Below, one piece after another: positions 49,215-57,026 of a DNA stretch of 64,000 nt. Within the stretch, counting starts at the first letter, position 1, and every line of letters begins with the position of its first letter. The position numbers and the translations under genes were made by a program. A model generated the notes under the pieces. That model was not told where the DNA came from. It ran no database searches and saw nothing but the letters and a program-made list of their open reading frames with translations. The DNA comes from GCA-2688265 sp964527395 (lineage in GTDB: Archaea > Nanobdellota > Nanobdellia > Woesearchaeales > GW2011-AR9). The stretch covers positions 1-64,000 of the forward strand of contig CAZGQD010000003.1 of assembly GCA_964527395.1 (NCBI GenBank). The letters run 5' to 3'.

Positions 49215-50330
49215 ATGGCAGGAAAAGCAAGTGCAGGGAAAGGAGCAAAGGTTGATGTAGTAAAAAAGATTCAAGATGTTGCTAAAGGTATCTATGATGA
49301 TGTTCTTTTGCTTAAAAAGCCAGATTTAGTTATGCCAATTAGGTCGCTTAGTAATGTAGCTTATAACGAAAAGGATGGGTATTTTCAGATACTTAGTAAA
49401 GTTAAAACTCGTACGCTTTCTGCTACTACAATCAAGACTTTTGCACAGACTCTTAGAATGATGGGTCTTTCTAAAGATTTGATTAAAGGAAAAGATCTTG
49501 CAACTAAAAGAGAGGCTTATTATGTTTCCAAAAACTGGGGAGATGCTAGGTTCAAAGAACAGCCGGAGTCAGATACAGTAATGGATGATATCGAAGCTAT
49601 GATGCGAGTTAATCGTGAACAAATTGGCTTTGTACCTGAGGAGAAAGGTGGAGCTGTTGCTGGTGCACTTACAGTTATTGATAAAGATTCAGAGACAGGA
49701 GAGAAGCTTGAGATTGATTGTACCAAATTTGGTTCAGGTGCTTATTCGGTTCCTTCATCAGTAGAGCATTTATCGTTTAAAACAAAAGCAAAGTTTGTAC
49801 TTGCTATTGAAACATCAGGTATGTTTGAGAGGCTCAATAAGCATAAGTATTGGAGAAAAGCGAATTGTATTTTGATTTCAATGGGAGGAGTACCAACTCG
49901 TGCTTGTAGACGGTTTATTCGTAAATTGTCTGATGAAAAGGATCTTCCTGTATATGTATTTACGGACGGGGACCCCTACGGTTTTTTCTCAATATATCGA
50001 ACACTTCGTGTTGGGTCAGGTAATGCAGCTCACATAAATGAGTTCTTTTGTGTACCTAGAGCTAGGTTTTTAGGAGTAACTCCGCAAGACATTGTTGATT
50101 ATAATCTTCCTACTCATCCTCTTAAAGATGTGGATTACAAAAAAATTAAGGATGTTTTGAAAAATGATCCATTCTGTAAACAACATAAAGAGTGGCAAAA
50201 AGCTCTTGCGCAAATGGTTAAGATGAAGGTAAGAGTTGAGCAGCAGGCGTTTTCTGCAAAGGGATTGAACTACGTTTTAGAGACTTATTTGCCTGAAAAG
50301 ATTGCTAACCCTAAGAAATGGCTGCCTTAG
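49215..50330 (+). CDS. top6A: DNA topoisomerase VI subunit A
   Basis: Spo11-related catalytic subunit (371 aa). The active-site Tyr lies in KREAYYVSKNW (Tyr 102/103), and the Toprim motif is VFTDGDPYGFFSIY (Asp 251, Asp 253) preceded by the Glu in FVLAIETSGMFERL. The family length is matched only if translation starts at ATG 49215; the longer frame from 49041 is read-through of the palindromic element. A TATA-like sequence near 49186 may give top6A its own promoter. Confidence 0.96.
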   Translation: MAGKASAGKGAKVDVVKKIQDVAKGIYDDVLLLKKPDLVMPIRSLSNVAYNEKDGYFQILSKVKTRTLSATTIKTFAQTLRMMGLSKDLIKGKDLATKREAYYVSKNWGDARFKEQPESDTVMDDIEAMMRVNREQIGFVPEEKGGAVAGALTVIDKDSETGEKLEIDCTKFGSGAYSVPSSVEHLSFKTKAKFVLAIETSGMFERLNKHKYWRKANCILISMGGVPTRACRRFIRKLSDEKDLPVYVFTDGDPYGFFSIYRTLRVGSGNAAHINEFFCVPRARFLGVTPQDIVDYNLPTHPLKDVDYKKIKDVLKNDPFCKQHKEWQKALAQMVKMKVRVEQQAFSAKGLNYVLETYLPEKIANPKKWLP

Positions 50331-51333
50331 GTTGATTAAAATTGTTTACTAAAGATTTTAATCTTTCTTTCTTGTGAGGATATCTGAAGCCAATTTCTTT
50401 TTGATATAAGGCGATTTGAGATCTGCTTTTTATTTCTAATGTATAATAATCGTAGTTGTTGCTATGTTTTTTGTAGAGGTTGAAATTTATGTTTAGTTGT
50501 TTTAGAATTTCTTGGATTTCTAATAGAATGCCTTTACTTGATTGAGACAAACCAATTACAGGATATTTTTGTTTGTCAATTTTGTTACACCAACCATCTC
50601 CATCGAAGAACCCAATAATAAATTGTTTTTTTAGGTTCATAGGAGCTTTTTGGATAAGTTTAGGGATTTTTAGTCTTCCTTTTTTGTATCCTGCTGGCAT
50701 TTCGAATACGTTGTTTAGAAGTCTGTGTAACATCATACTGGTAAAAAGAAGTCTATACCATCTTCCATTGTAAACTGTTTTTACATTTGTTTTTAAGTTG
50801 AATTCTTGTTTTAGTATGTGAAGAAGAGTTTCTAGAGTGTTTTTCTTTTCATCAGTGACGGTTATTTCCCAGCGAAACCTTTTTTCTTGTTTGTATGTTA
50901 AGTTTATGTTTCTTAAAGAACCGTCTGCGTATAGAATACCTAGGAAGTATGCTAAATCTTCTGTTAGTGTTTTTGGGATTTTGATTATTAATGGAGAGTT
51001 CATTGCTCTGAAAAATTTAGCTTGTTGGAAGCATTGGTTGTAGAGGTCTTTTTCTTCTTTTTTTGTTTTATGGCATTTTTGTTTCCAGAATTTGAGTAAT
51101 ATTTTGAGTTTTTTAATTGGAATAGGATATTTTCCTTTTCTCCATGAGTAAAAAGTGGGAGTTGGTATGATTTTAATTAATTCTTTTTGGAATTGACCTT
51201 TAGGAATGTTTTGTTTAAGGTCAATGTAGATGTCAGAGATGATATTTGAAATCCCATCTATGCATATTGGACTTTTGGTTACGTCGTCTATTTTTGGGTC
51301 AATTAGTTTGTTGAAGTAGTTGTTTATTTCCAT
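50311..51333 (-). CDS. Free-standing LAGLIDADG homing endonuclease
   Basis: About 340 aa. The two LAGLIDADG helices are AYFLGILYADGSL and FIIGFFDGDGW, each followed by a DNA-binding saddle region. The N-terminal ~100 residues look like an HTH-type extension. The gene overlaps the top6A stop by 20 bp in convergent orientation and lies between 15-bp direct repeats of the top6A end. ATG 51333 lies 26 bp after CTTATAA in promoter motif copy 4; the longer ORF start at 51435 runs through that motif and is rejected. Confidence 0.88.
   Translation of the reverse strand: MEINNYFNKLIDPKIDDVTKSPICIDGISNIISDIYIDLKQNIPKGQFQKELIKIIPTPTFYSWRKGKYPIPIKKLKILLKFWKQKCHKTKKEEKDLYNQCFQQAKFFRAMNSPLIIKIPKTLTEDLAYFLGILYADGSLRNINLTYKQEKRFRWEITVTDEKKNTLETLLHILKQEFNLKTNVKTVYNGRWYRLLFTSMMLHRLLNNVFEMPAGYKKGRLKIPKLIQKAPMNLKKQFIIGFFDGDGWCNKIDKQKYPVIGLSQSSKGILLEIQEILKQLNINFNLYKKHSNNYDYYTLEIKSRSQIALYQKEIGFRYPHKKERLKSLVNNFNQPKAAIS
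50316..50330 (+). repeat. 15-bp direct repeat, top6A end copy
   Basis: AAATGGCTGCCTTAG, the last 15 bp of top6A including its stop codon, recurs at 51472-51486 on the far side of the homing endonuclease gene. Confidence 0.75.
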
Positions 51334-51358
51334 GGTCTGAAGTCTTTGGAAAGCTTGC

Positions 51359-51397
51359 TTATAAGCGTTGTCCGCGCCTGTCCAGTGGGTTGTGGGT
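51359..51397 (-). promoter_or_regulatory. Promoter motif copy 4 (homing endonuclease gene)
   Basis: Minus-strand order: CACAACCCACTGGACA, 4 nt, CGGACA, 4 nt, CTTATAAG. Same spacing as copies 1 and 3. Start codon 26 bp downstream of the TATA box. Confidence 0.6.
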
Positions 51398-51471
51398 CGT
51401 CTTTTTAAGCATAGATTTTTGGATTTTGAGCACAAAATTAGGGTGTCCAGTGAGGTCCTAATTTAACTTAA

Positions 51472-51486
51472 AAATGGCTGCCTTAG
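51472..51486 (+). repeat. 15-bp direct repeat, distal copy
   Basis: AAATGGCTGCCTTAG identical to 50316-50330. Together they bracket 1.14 kb holding the endonuclease gene and its promoter. Confidence 0.75.
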
Positions 51487-51692
51487 TTCCAACTCAAATC
51501 ATCAACTAATCTTAGTCCTTTAGTTCTAAGCATTGCTTCTAGTTGTTCTTTGTTTCTAGGATCGCTAAGATTGAATTGGGTTTGGCCTGTTATTTTTTCT
51601 AGAAGGGTTTTTGTTGGTCTTGAGTAGGTTTTTGCTTCTGAATTTAGAGTGATTACTTCTGTTTTTGAAGTAGTTAGTATGTTCTTGACTTT
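51483..51692 (-). pseudogene. 5'-truncated coding remnant
   Basis: A minus-strand frame of about 70 codons with host-like codon use (ends LLEKITGQTQFNLSDPRNKE, then LRTKGLRLVDDLSWN and stop at 51483-51485) has no ATG, GTG or TTG start before it runs into the promoter of the 51733 gene. It is probably the 3' remnant of a gene that once converged on top6A. Family not recognised. Confidence 0.4.
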
Positions 51693-51732
51693 AGAAATAG
51701 TTAAATAGGTAGTTTGTATACTTAGTATTAAT

Positions 51733-53076
51733 ATGAGATTTAAATTAGCTGAGACTTTTTGGAATATGGTTAATAGGGGAAGAGGTTCTGGTTCTAGTAA
51801 TTCCAGTGTTGCTGCTGCTCCACCTCAAAGGAGTTTGGATGAATTAGTTGCTATGCTACCAGAAGGTGCTCGAGATGCTGCTCTGATTGGTTTGTCTGCT
51901 TCAGGAGTTGATGTTGGAGATGATGCTTATAAAGCAATGGTTGAATATCGAAGTGGTGTTGGATTTGGACCAAATGATTTAGCTGGAATAGCGGTATCTC
52001 ATGGAAGAGTAGATGAAGCTATTTCTGTTTTGGTTGGAGCAAATTTTGTTAGGAATGCTGCTGAGCTTGCTAAAGAACAAGTAGGTATTGATAGAGCAAT
52101 TCAAGTTTATACTGATTCTATAAGAGATGCTGGAGAAGCAAGTAAACCTCGTTGGCATGAATGGGCTGGGGATTTGTACCATGAGAAAGATGATTGGTTT
52201 AATGGAAATAATTGTTATAGGGCTGCTGCTTTTGGATTTTTGAGGAAAGGAGATGTAGGTAATGCCTTAGAAGTAGCCAAAGATAAGTTGAGTGATGTAA
52301 ATACTCAAATTTTGATAAATATTCAGGGGGCAGCTAGAGCTAATGATGCAGGATATAAAGGAATGCTTTTGTTTGATGCAGGGAAGTTAGCTGAAGGAGA
52401 AGGTTTGTCGTCTGCAAGAGATTTGTATCAGCAGTCTTTTGATGCAATGTTAGAATCAGATGATGATGATTTTGGTTTGGATCAAAATAGATTACTTATG
52501 ATTGCAGATGAAAAATTAGGTGATGCAGATTCAAGGATTGCAGCTAGAGATAAAGTTCTTTCTGCTAGATATTTAGGAGTAAGTGACCCTAAAAGTTTGA
52601 GGTTTGAGCAAGGTGAGTTGGCTGAAGGACTTGGGCAGTATGAAAAGGCAGCTGGTTTTTATGTTCAAGCTGGACATCATAGAAAAGGAATATCTTTGTT
52701 GTTTGATAATGGGCATTTTGATGAAGGTTTTGCTTTGTTAGAGGCAAACAAAAGAAGGTTAGGAGATAAATATGTTGCTCATTTGGCTTTTGAGCATGGC
52801 CGGCCAGAACTTGCACTTGAAGTTGTACAAAGAAGTTTAGCAGTTGATCATGAATGTGGGACTTTTAGAGATCCAGATTATTTTAAGATTGCTGCTAGAG
52901 CTGCTGGTGAGATGGGGAATGAGGATTTGAAAAGTCAGTATTTAACAGATGGAATAGATAGGTTTGTTAGACTTAGTGATTTTGATGTATGTAGAGAGTT
53001 TGCAACTTTGCAAGGAGATATGGATGCTGCTGCTGCTTATAAAGGGATGATGGACCTAGGGTCTAATGGAGCTTAG
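51733..53076 (+). CDS. Helical-repeat (TPR-like) protein
   Basis: A 447-residue soluble protein. From residue ~90 it is a chain of paired helices with TPR-like spacing (HGRVDEAISVLVGANF, WAGDLYHEKDDWFNGNNCYRAAA, EQGELAEGLGQYEKAAGFYVQAGHHRKG, AARAAGEMGNEDLKSQYLTDG). Probably a protein-interaction scaffold. A TTAAATA box lies 32 bp upstream. Confidence 0.7.
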   Translation: MRFKLAETFWNMVNRGRGSGSSNSSVAAAPPQRSLDELVAMLPEGARDAALIGLSASGVDVGDDAYKAMVEYRSGVGFGPNDLAGIAVSHGRVDEAISVLVGANFVRNAAELAKEQVGIDRAIQVYTDSIRDAGEASKPRWHEWAGDLYHEKDDWFNGNNCYRAAAFGFLRKGDVGNALEVAKDKLSDVNTQILINIQGAARANDAGYKGMLLFDAGKLAEGEGLSSARDLYQQSFDAMLESDDDDFGLDQNRLLMIADEKLGDADSRIAARDKVLSARYLGVSDPKSLRFEQGELAEGLGQYEKAAGFYVQAGHHRKGISLLFDNGHFDEGFALLEANKRRLGDKYVAHLAFEHGRPELALEVVQRSLAVDHECGTFRDPDYFKIAARAAGEMGNEDLKSQYLTDGIDRFVRLSDFDVCREFATLQGDMDAAAAYKGMMDLGSNGA

Positions 53077-53082
53077 TTGTAC

Positions 53083-53727
53083 TCATTTAATTTTCTTTGG
53101 AGAGATTGAAAGCATGGTTTTTGCTAGATTTTGTAGGGAAGTGATTGCAAAGAGCTTTTTTTTGGTTTTTCTTGAATAATATTCTGATTCAGTTTTATTT
53201 ATAGGGCTTTCATTTAAGATTTTTTGAATGATCTCTTTTTCTTTGTTAGTAAAAATTATTGATAAATTCATTTGAGTGCTTCTTTCTGAGTGTATCTTTT
53301 CTTTATCTATTATTAGGTCTGGGCCGTTTGCTTTGTTGTGTTGTAAAATGAACTCGTTTAGGAAATCATTGTAATTTAATTTAATTTTATTATTACTATT
53401 TTTAATAGGGTTGTTTTCTAGGTTGCTATTTAGTTTTGAAGCTTTTTTGTATAGTTTTGAGTCATTGAAGATTTTTATGGTGATTTTAATTATTTCATGG
53501 AATAAGGCTTTTTGCTTTGTTTTTATTTTGATAAAACTAATATCAGGTGAATGAAGATAGATTAAGAAAGGAAGAGCTTTTAGGTAACGTTCGTTTTTTG
53601 TTTTTAAGATAGATAAGATCAAATTTTCTATTTTGTTATCGCCAAGCATTTGGTATCCAGCAGAGATTAGCTCGGTGTCTATGTCTTGGATAGGTTTTAT
53701 GTTTATTTTTCTAGTTTTTATTCCCAT
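53083..53727 (-). CDS. Partner protein of the AbiEii-like nucleotidyltransferase
   Basis: A 214-residue basic helical protein. The C-terminal part (IIFTNKEKEIIQKILNESPINKTESEYYSRKTKKKLFAI) resembles a winged-helix DNA-binding region that accompanies such nucleotidyltransferases in archaea. Its start overlaps the upstream stop by 10 bp, so the two are coupled. Probably the antitoxin and/or repressor component; this is inference. Confidence 0.55.
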   Translation of the reverse strand: MGIKTRKINIKPIQDIDTELISAGYQMLGDNKIENLILSILKTKNERYLKALPFLIYLHSPDISFIKIKTKQKALFHEIIKITIKIFNDSKLYKKASKLNSNLENNPIKNSNNKIKLNYNDFLNEFILQHNKANGPDLIIDKEKIHSERSTQMNLSIIFTNKEKEIIQKILNESPINKTESEYYSRKTKKKLFAITSLQNLAKTMLSISPKKIK

Positions 53728-54347
53728 TTTTTAATCTCTTTAATGTGGTTTTGATCTATTTTGTAATTCCAATCTTTGAATTTGATATCAAGTAGATCCA
53801 AAAGTTTTTGTTTTGAATTTGCAACTATGGAATTTTGCATGGTTTTATGGTATCTTTCAATAAGATAGCTTAGGTCTATTTTCTTAGATTCTAGAATGCT
53901 TTTAATATCATCAAAATCTCTTTTGTCCCCTCTAGCTAATTTACTAATGATTATATCGTATAAAGATAAGGAGTAAAGTTCTATATTATCAAATTCTTTG
54001 ATTAATTTTGATTTTTTGAGGCAATCATCTAAAAGTTGTGTTCCCATTATGTTTGAGCTGTGAAATAAATCGAAAGCTAGACCTTCTTGTGTTAACCACC
54101 GTATAGAGCCTATTTTTTTGAAGTTGATTTGTTCAAAGATTTTGCAGATGTATTTGTAATCTTTTTCTGAATGAATATTGATGTCAATATCAAGAGTAGA
54201 AGGTTTTATGTTAAGAATGGTAAGGGCAGTCCCACCAAGAGCATACATTTTAATTTTTTTTCCAAAGAATTTACTAATAGATTCCAACAAATCAAATAAA
54301 TCTTTGGCGTTTGTGGTATTTTTGTTGTATGGAGGGTTTTTAGGCAT
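53718..54347 (-). CDS. Nucleotidyltransferase, AbiEii/DUF6036-like putative toxin
   Basis: A 209-residue protein with the nucleotidyltransferase core MYALGGTALTILNIKPSTLDIDINI (GG plus DID) and a downstream LARGDKRDFDDIKSIL signature. Family members transfer nucleotides to tRNA or proteins in type IV or related toxin-antitoxin systems. It starts about 27 bp after a TTTATAAA box and behind a double palindromic operator. Confidence 0.75.
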   Translation of the reverse strand: MPKNPPYNKNTTNAKDLFDLLESISKFFGKKIKMYALGGTALTILNIKPSTLDIDINIHSEKDYKYICKIFEQINFKKIGSIRWLTQEGLAFDLFHSSNIMGTQLLDDCLKKSKLIKEFDNIELYSLSLYDIIISKLARGDKRDFDDIKSILESKKIDLSYLIERYHKTMQNSIVANSKQKLLDLLDIKFKDWNYKIDQNHIKEIKKWE

Positions 54348-54390
54348 AAGGTTTGGAAAGTGACTGTTTTTATAAACTTTTTGGTAATTT

Positions 54391-54425
54391 ATACAATTTT
54401 TGTATTTATAAGTACAATTATTGTA
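54391..54425. promoter_or_regulatory. Double palindromic operator of the AbiEii-like operon
   Basis: ATACAATTTTTGTAT (54391-54405) and TACAATTATTGTA (54413-54425) are related palindromes whose centres are 21 bp apart, two helical turns. They lie directly upstream of the TATA box of the operon and fit an autoregulatory site. Confidence 0.55.
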
Positions 54426-54539
54426 TCTTTTATGTTTGTTGATAAGGAGTTATTTTTGGATTAGAAATTAAATTAGAAGTGAAATTAGGGTGTTTTTTAG
54501 CAAAAGGCTTATAAGTTGAATTCTTTGATTGATGTTTTT

Positions 54540-55196
54540 ATGGTAAAGAGGATATTAACTAATAGATTGGTAATGGTTATAATGGGACTTTTGGTACTTG
54601 GAATGCTTGTTTCTTGTTCTGGGAGTTCTGATGATGGAGAAAATAATGGAGATGATAATATGAGTAGTGAAGAAAATAGTGGAAGTAACCCTGTTGCAGT
54701 GTTTGATACTAGCATGGGAAGTTTTGAAATAGAATTGTATACAGATGTAATGCCGATTACAGCAGGGAACTTTGAAAAGTTAGTCTCTGAAGGATTTTAT
54801 GATGGGACTCGATTTCATCGTGTGATTAAAGATTTTATGGTTCAAGGTGGAGACCCGCAGTCTAAAGATGAAAGTTTACGTTCAAGGTGGGGAACTGGTG
54901 GACCAGGATATTCAATTGAAGATGAGCATATTGCTGGAGATAAGTTATCTAATGCACGTGGAACAATTTCAATGGCGAATAGTGGGCCTTCATCTGGTGG
55001 ATCACAGTTTTTCATTAATGTTGTAGATAACACATTTTTGGATTGGAACAAAGAGCCTAGTGCTTCTAAGCATCCTGTATTTGGAGCAGTTGTTTCTGGA
55101 ATGGATGTAGTTGATGTGATTGTATCAGTTGATACTGTTCCTGGAGATCAACCTGCAGAAGATGTTGTTGTGAACTCTGTGAAGATTAAGGGGTAA
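54540..55196 (+). CDS. Cyclophilin-type peptidyl-prolyl isomerase lipoprotein
   Basis: About 218 aa. The signal peptide ends in a lipobox-like LGMLVSCSG, followed by an acidic linker, then the cyclophilin domain: VAVFDTSMGSFEIELYTD, ITAGNFEKLVSEGFYDGTRFHRVIKDFMVQGGDP, SNARGTISMANSGPSSGGSQFFINV and HPVFGAVVSGMDVV. The catalytic Arg (FHRV) and binding residues are present. It probably folds exported proteins outside the membrane. TTATAAG lies 31 bp upstream of the chosen ATG. Confidence 0.92.
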   Translation: MVKRILTNRLVMVIMGLLVLGMLVSCSGSSDDGENNGDDNMSSEENSGSNPVAVFDTSMGSFEIELYTDVMPITAGNFEKLVSEGFYDGTRFHRVIKDFMVQGGDPQSKDESLRSRWGTGGPGYSIEDEHIAGDKLSNARGTISMANSGPSSGGSQFFINVVDNTFLDWNKEPSASKHPVFGAVVSGMDVVDVIVSVDTVPGDQPAEDVVVNSVKIKG

Positions 55197-55269
55197 GTTT
55201 AATTGAATATTTTGTTTTTTGTTATTTTTTTTATTGTTTATTTTATTATTTGTTTTGATTAGTCATCTA

Positions 55270-55441
55270 TTTGTTCATCAGACTTTTCGAAATTTTAAGA
55301 CAATTTCCAAACCCTCAACGTTTTGCTTATGAGGTTAGTGCAGGTACATTCCACTGAGCTTTTGATTTTTCCACTTTGTGAAAAAATGCTCGTGGAAATA
55401 GCCTCTCTTTGAATGGGATTGCCAGTGGAGGGATGAACAAA
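55270..55441. repeat. Nested palindromic element, copy E6
   Basis: Arms TTTGTTCATC/GATGAACAAA. The core is AGACTT, the same two-hairpin insert as E2 (GAAATT/AATTTC, CCTCA/TGAGG), GTGCAGGTAC, CCACTGAGC pairing with GCTCGTGG around TTTTTC/GAAAAA, and GGGATTGCCAGTGG. A GATGACGGTGG fragment follows on the right. Confidence 0.7.
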
Positions 55442-55513
55442 CTGATGACGGTGGAAATGCTGTTGTAGTTAGTTATGGTGGATGTGGTGGTTTATGATAG
55501 ATAGGTGTTTTAT

Positions 55514-55960
55514 ATGGTAGTTAAGGAAGTTGATTATTCGAAGGTAAAGGCTAACCTTTTGGAGCTTGCTAAAGGTTCTATTTTTGAAGAGACTATTGCA
55601 CATATTAAGTGGAATCGTGCTAATGGAGCTTATGGTAAAGTTGATACTTTAGAACATAGATTTAATGGACTTAGTTTGGAAATTTCCGAAGTTAAGAAAG
55701 AAGTTGAATCAGGAGATATTAAGTTGCTAGCAGAAGAGCTTGGAGATGTAATGTGGGATCTTTTGTTTTTGTTAGAAATGTGTGAAGAGAAAGGGGTTTC
55801 AATTGAGTCTGTGCTTCGTGGTCGGATTGAGAAACAGGTACGTAGGGGGCCGCAGATATATGAACCTCAGGAAGAAGTTACGTGTGCTGAGGAACTTGAG
55901 ATATGGAACAAGGCTAAAAAGAAGGAGAAGAGTGGGGAGCTTAAGGGGCTTGGGTTTTGA
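55514..55960 (+). CDS. MazG-like nucleotide pyrophosphohydrolase
   Basis: About 148 aa. Metal-binding helices HRFNGLSLEISEVKKEVESGD and LLAEELGDVMWDLLFLLEM give the ExxE and ExxD motifs, followed by a helix and a C-terminal tail with EELEIWNKAKK, typical of MazG proteins that hydrolyse NTPs to NMP and PPi. ATG 55514 is preferred over GTG 55505. Confidence 0.85.
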   Translation: MVVKEVDYSKVKANLLELAKGSIFEETIAHIKWNRANGAYGKVDTLEHRFNGLSLEISEVKKEVESGDIKLLAEELGDVMWDLLFLLEMCEEKGVSIESVLRGRIEKQVRRGPQIYEPQEEVTCAEELEIWNKAKKKEKSGELKGLGF

Positions 55961-56037
55961 TATTTTACTTTCTATAATAGAAAAAGTGTGATGTAGAGGG
56001 TAAGAATTGAGCATAAATTTTAACAATCTATAGTCAC

Positions 56038-56074
56038 CCAAAAAAGTTATTAGGTCTCTAATTAGCTTTTTTGG
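56038..56074. terminator. Inverted repeat between convergent genes
   Basis: The 9-bp arms CCAAAAAAG and CTTTTTTGG lie between the MazG gene and the HAD gene, which converge, and give T-runs on both strands: a plausible bidirectional terminator. GCG-tt-CCA/TGG-CGT follows. Confidence 0.45.
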
Positions 56075-56127
56075 CTTCCAGACAGCGTTCCAAATGGCGT
56101 TTTTCTCCGAAAAACTTTTTTGGAGCG

Positions 56128-56778
56128 CTATATTTCTTTTTTGATTATCTCTTGGAGTTCTATGAAGTTTTTGATCATTTTATCTGTTATTGTTAGGTCT
56201 TGGCTTTGGTTGAAGCCGTTCTTGATCCCTATGGTTTTGATATTTGCATTTTTAGCTGACGTTGCACCGTTTTTGGTGTCTTCAACTACTATTGCTTCGT
56301 TTGGGTCTATCTTTAACTTTTTTAGAGCTAATTTGTAAACAGTAGGATCTGGTTTGCTAGGGAGATTACTGGTTTGGCCGCTGATGATTACGTTGAAATA
56401 TTGTTTTAGGTTGAACCTTTTTAAGACAATGTTGATCCATTCTATGGGAGAAGAAGAGACTAGGGCTATTTTTAGCTTCAATTGTTTGATTAGTTTTAAA
56501 GTTTCTAATACGTCTGGGAGGAGATTGGTTTCTTCACCATAGATGATTTTTGCAGTGTTGTTGATAGTTTCCTTGTATTCAGGCCAAGTCATTTTGCAAT
56601 TGTGTTTTTGTTTTAGATGTGTGTGGATGGCTTTCATAGTCATGCCTACGATCTGTTTTTGGTCTTGTTTATTCCATTTAGGGATATATTCTTTGAAGAA
56701 ATTTCCTTCACGTTTTTCCCAGTAGAATTCTGAGTCTATAAGAACGCCGTCCATATCGAAGATTACTGCTTTGATCAT
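56128..56778 (-). CDS. HAD-superfamily phosphatase (beta-phosphoglucomutase/CbbY-like)
   Basis: A 216-residue hydrolase with all HAD motifs: AVIFDMDGVLID (nucleophile Asp and +2 Asp), ALVSSSP (motif II), KPDPTVYKLA (motif III Lys) and VVEDTKNGATSA (motif IV). A four-helix cap between motifs I and II marks a type C1 enzyme. Substrate unknown. The ATG overlaps the TGA of the upstream small ORF (56775), indicating coupling. Confidence 0.9.
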   Translation of the reverse strand: MIKAVIFDMDGVLIDSEFYWEKREGNFFKEYIPKWNKQDQKQIVGMTMKAIHTHLKQKHNCKMTWPEYKETINNTAKIIYGEETNLLPDVLETLKLIKQLKLKIALVSSSPIEWINIVLKRFNLKQYFNVIISGQTSNLPSKPDPTVYKLALKKLKIDPNEAIVVEDTKNGATSAKNANIKTIGIKNGFNQSQDLTITDKMIKNFIELQEIIKKEI

Positions 56779-57026
56779 GTGAACACTGCACCGTTTAGCC
56801 ATTGATAGAGTAGAACAAGAATTAAAATAGTTAAAAGAACTATCATTAATTGTGAATTAGCTTTTTTTCCTTTGATTATCTTACGAGCTGAGTAATTTCG
56901 AGGGAACCAAGTTCGAGCAGAGCTCTCGTTGCTTTGTTCTTTCATCACAAAACTCTCTTGAGTTTGCTCGTTTCTCGCAAACCTCTTGGATCTTAATTCG
57001 TTCCTCATTAAGTTTCTTAATTTCAT
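56775..57026 (-). CDS. Small membrane protein whose N-terminus overlaps a hairpin array
   Basis: The C-terminal KGKKANSQLMIVLLTILILVLLYQWLNGAVFT is a basic stretch plus membrane helix, and the stop overlaps the HAD start, so the end is likely real. The first ~50 residues are encoded by the hairpin array at 56908-57015 and may not be translated; no better start codon is obvious except an internal ATG near 56850. Confidence 0.4.
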   Translation of the reverse strand: MKLRNLMRNELRSKRFARNEQTQESFVMKEQSNESSARTWFPRNYSARKIIKGKKANSQLMIVLLTILILVLLYQWLNGAVFT

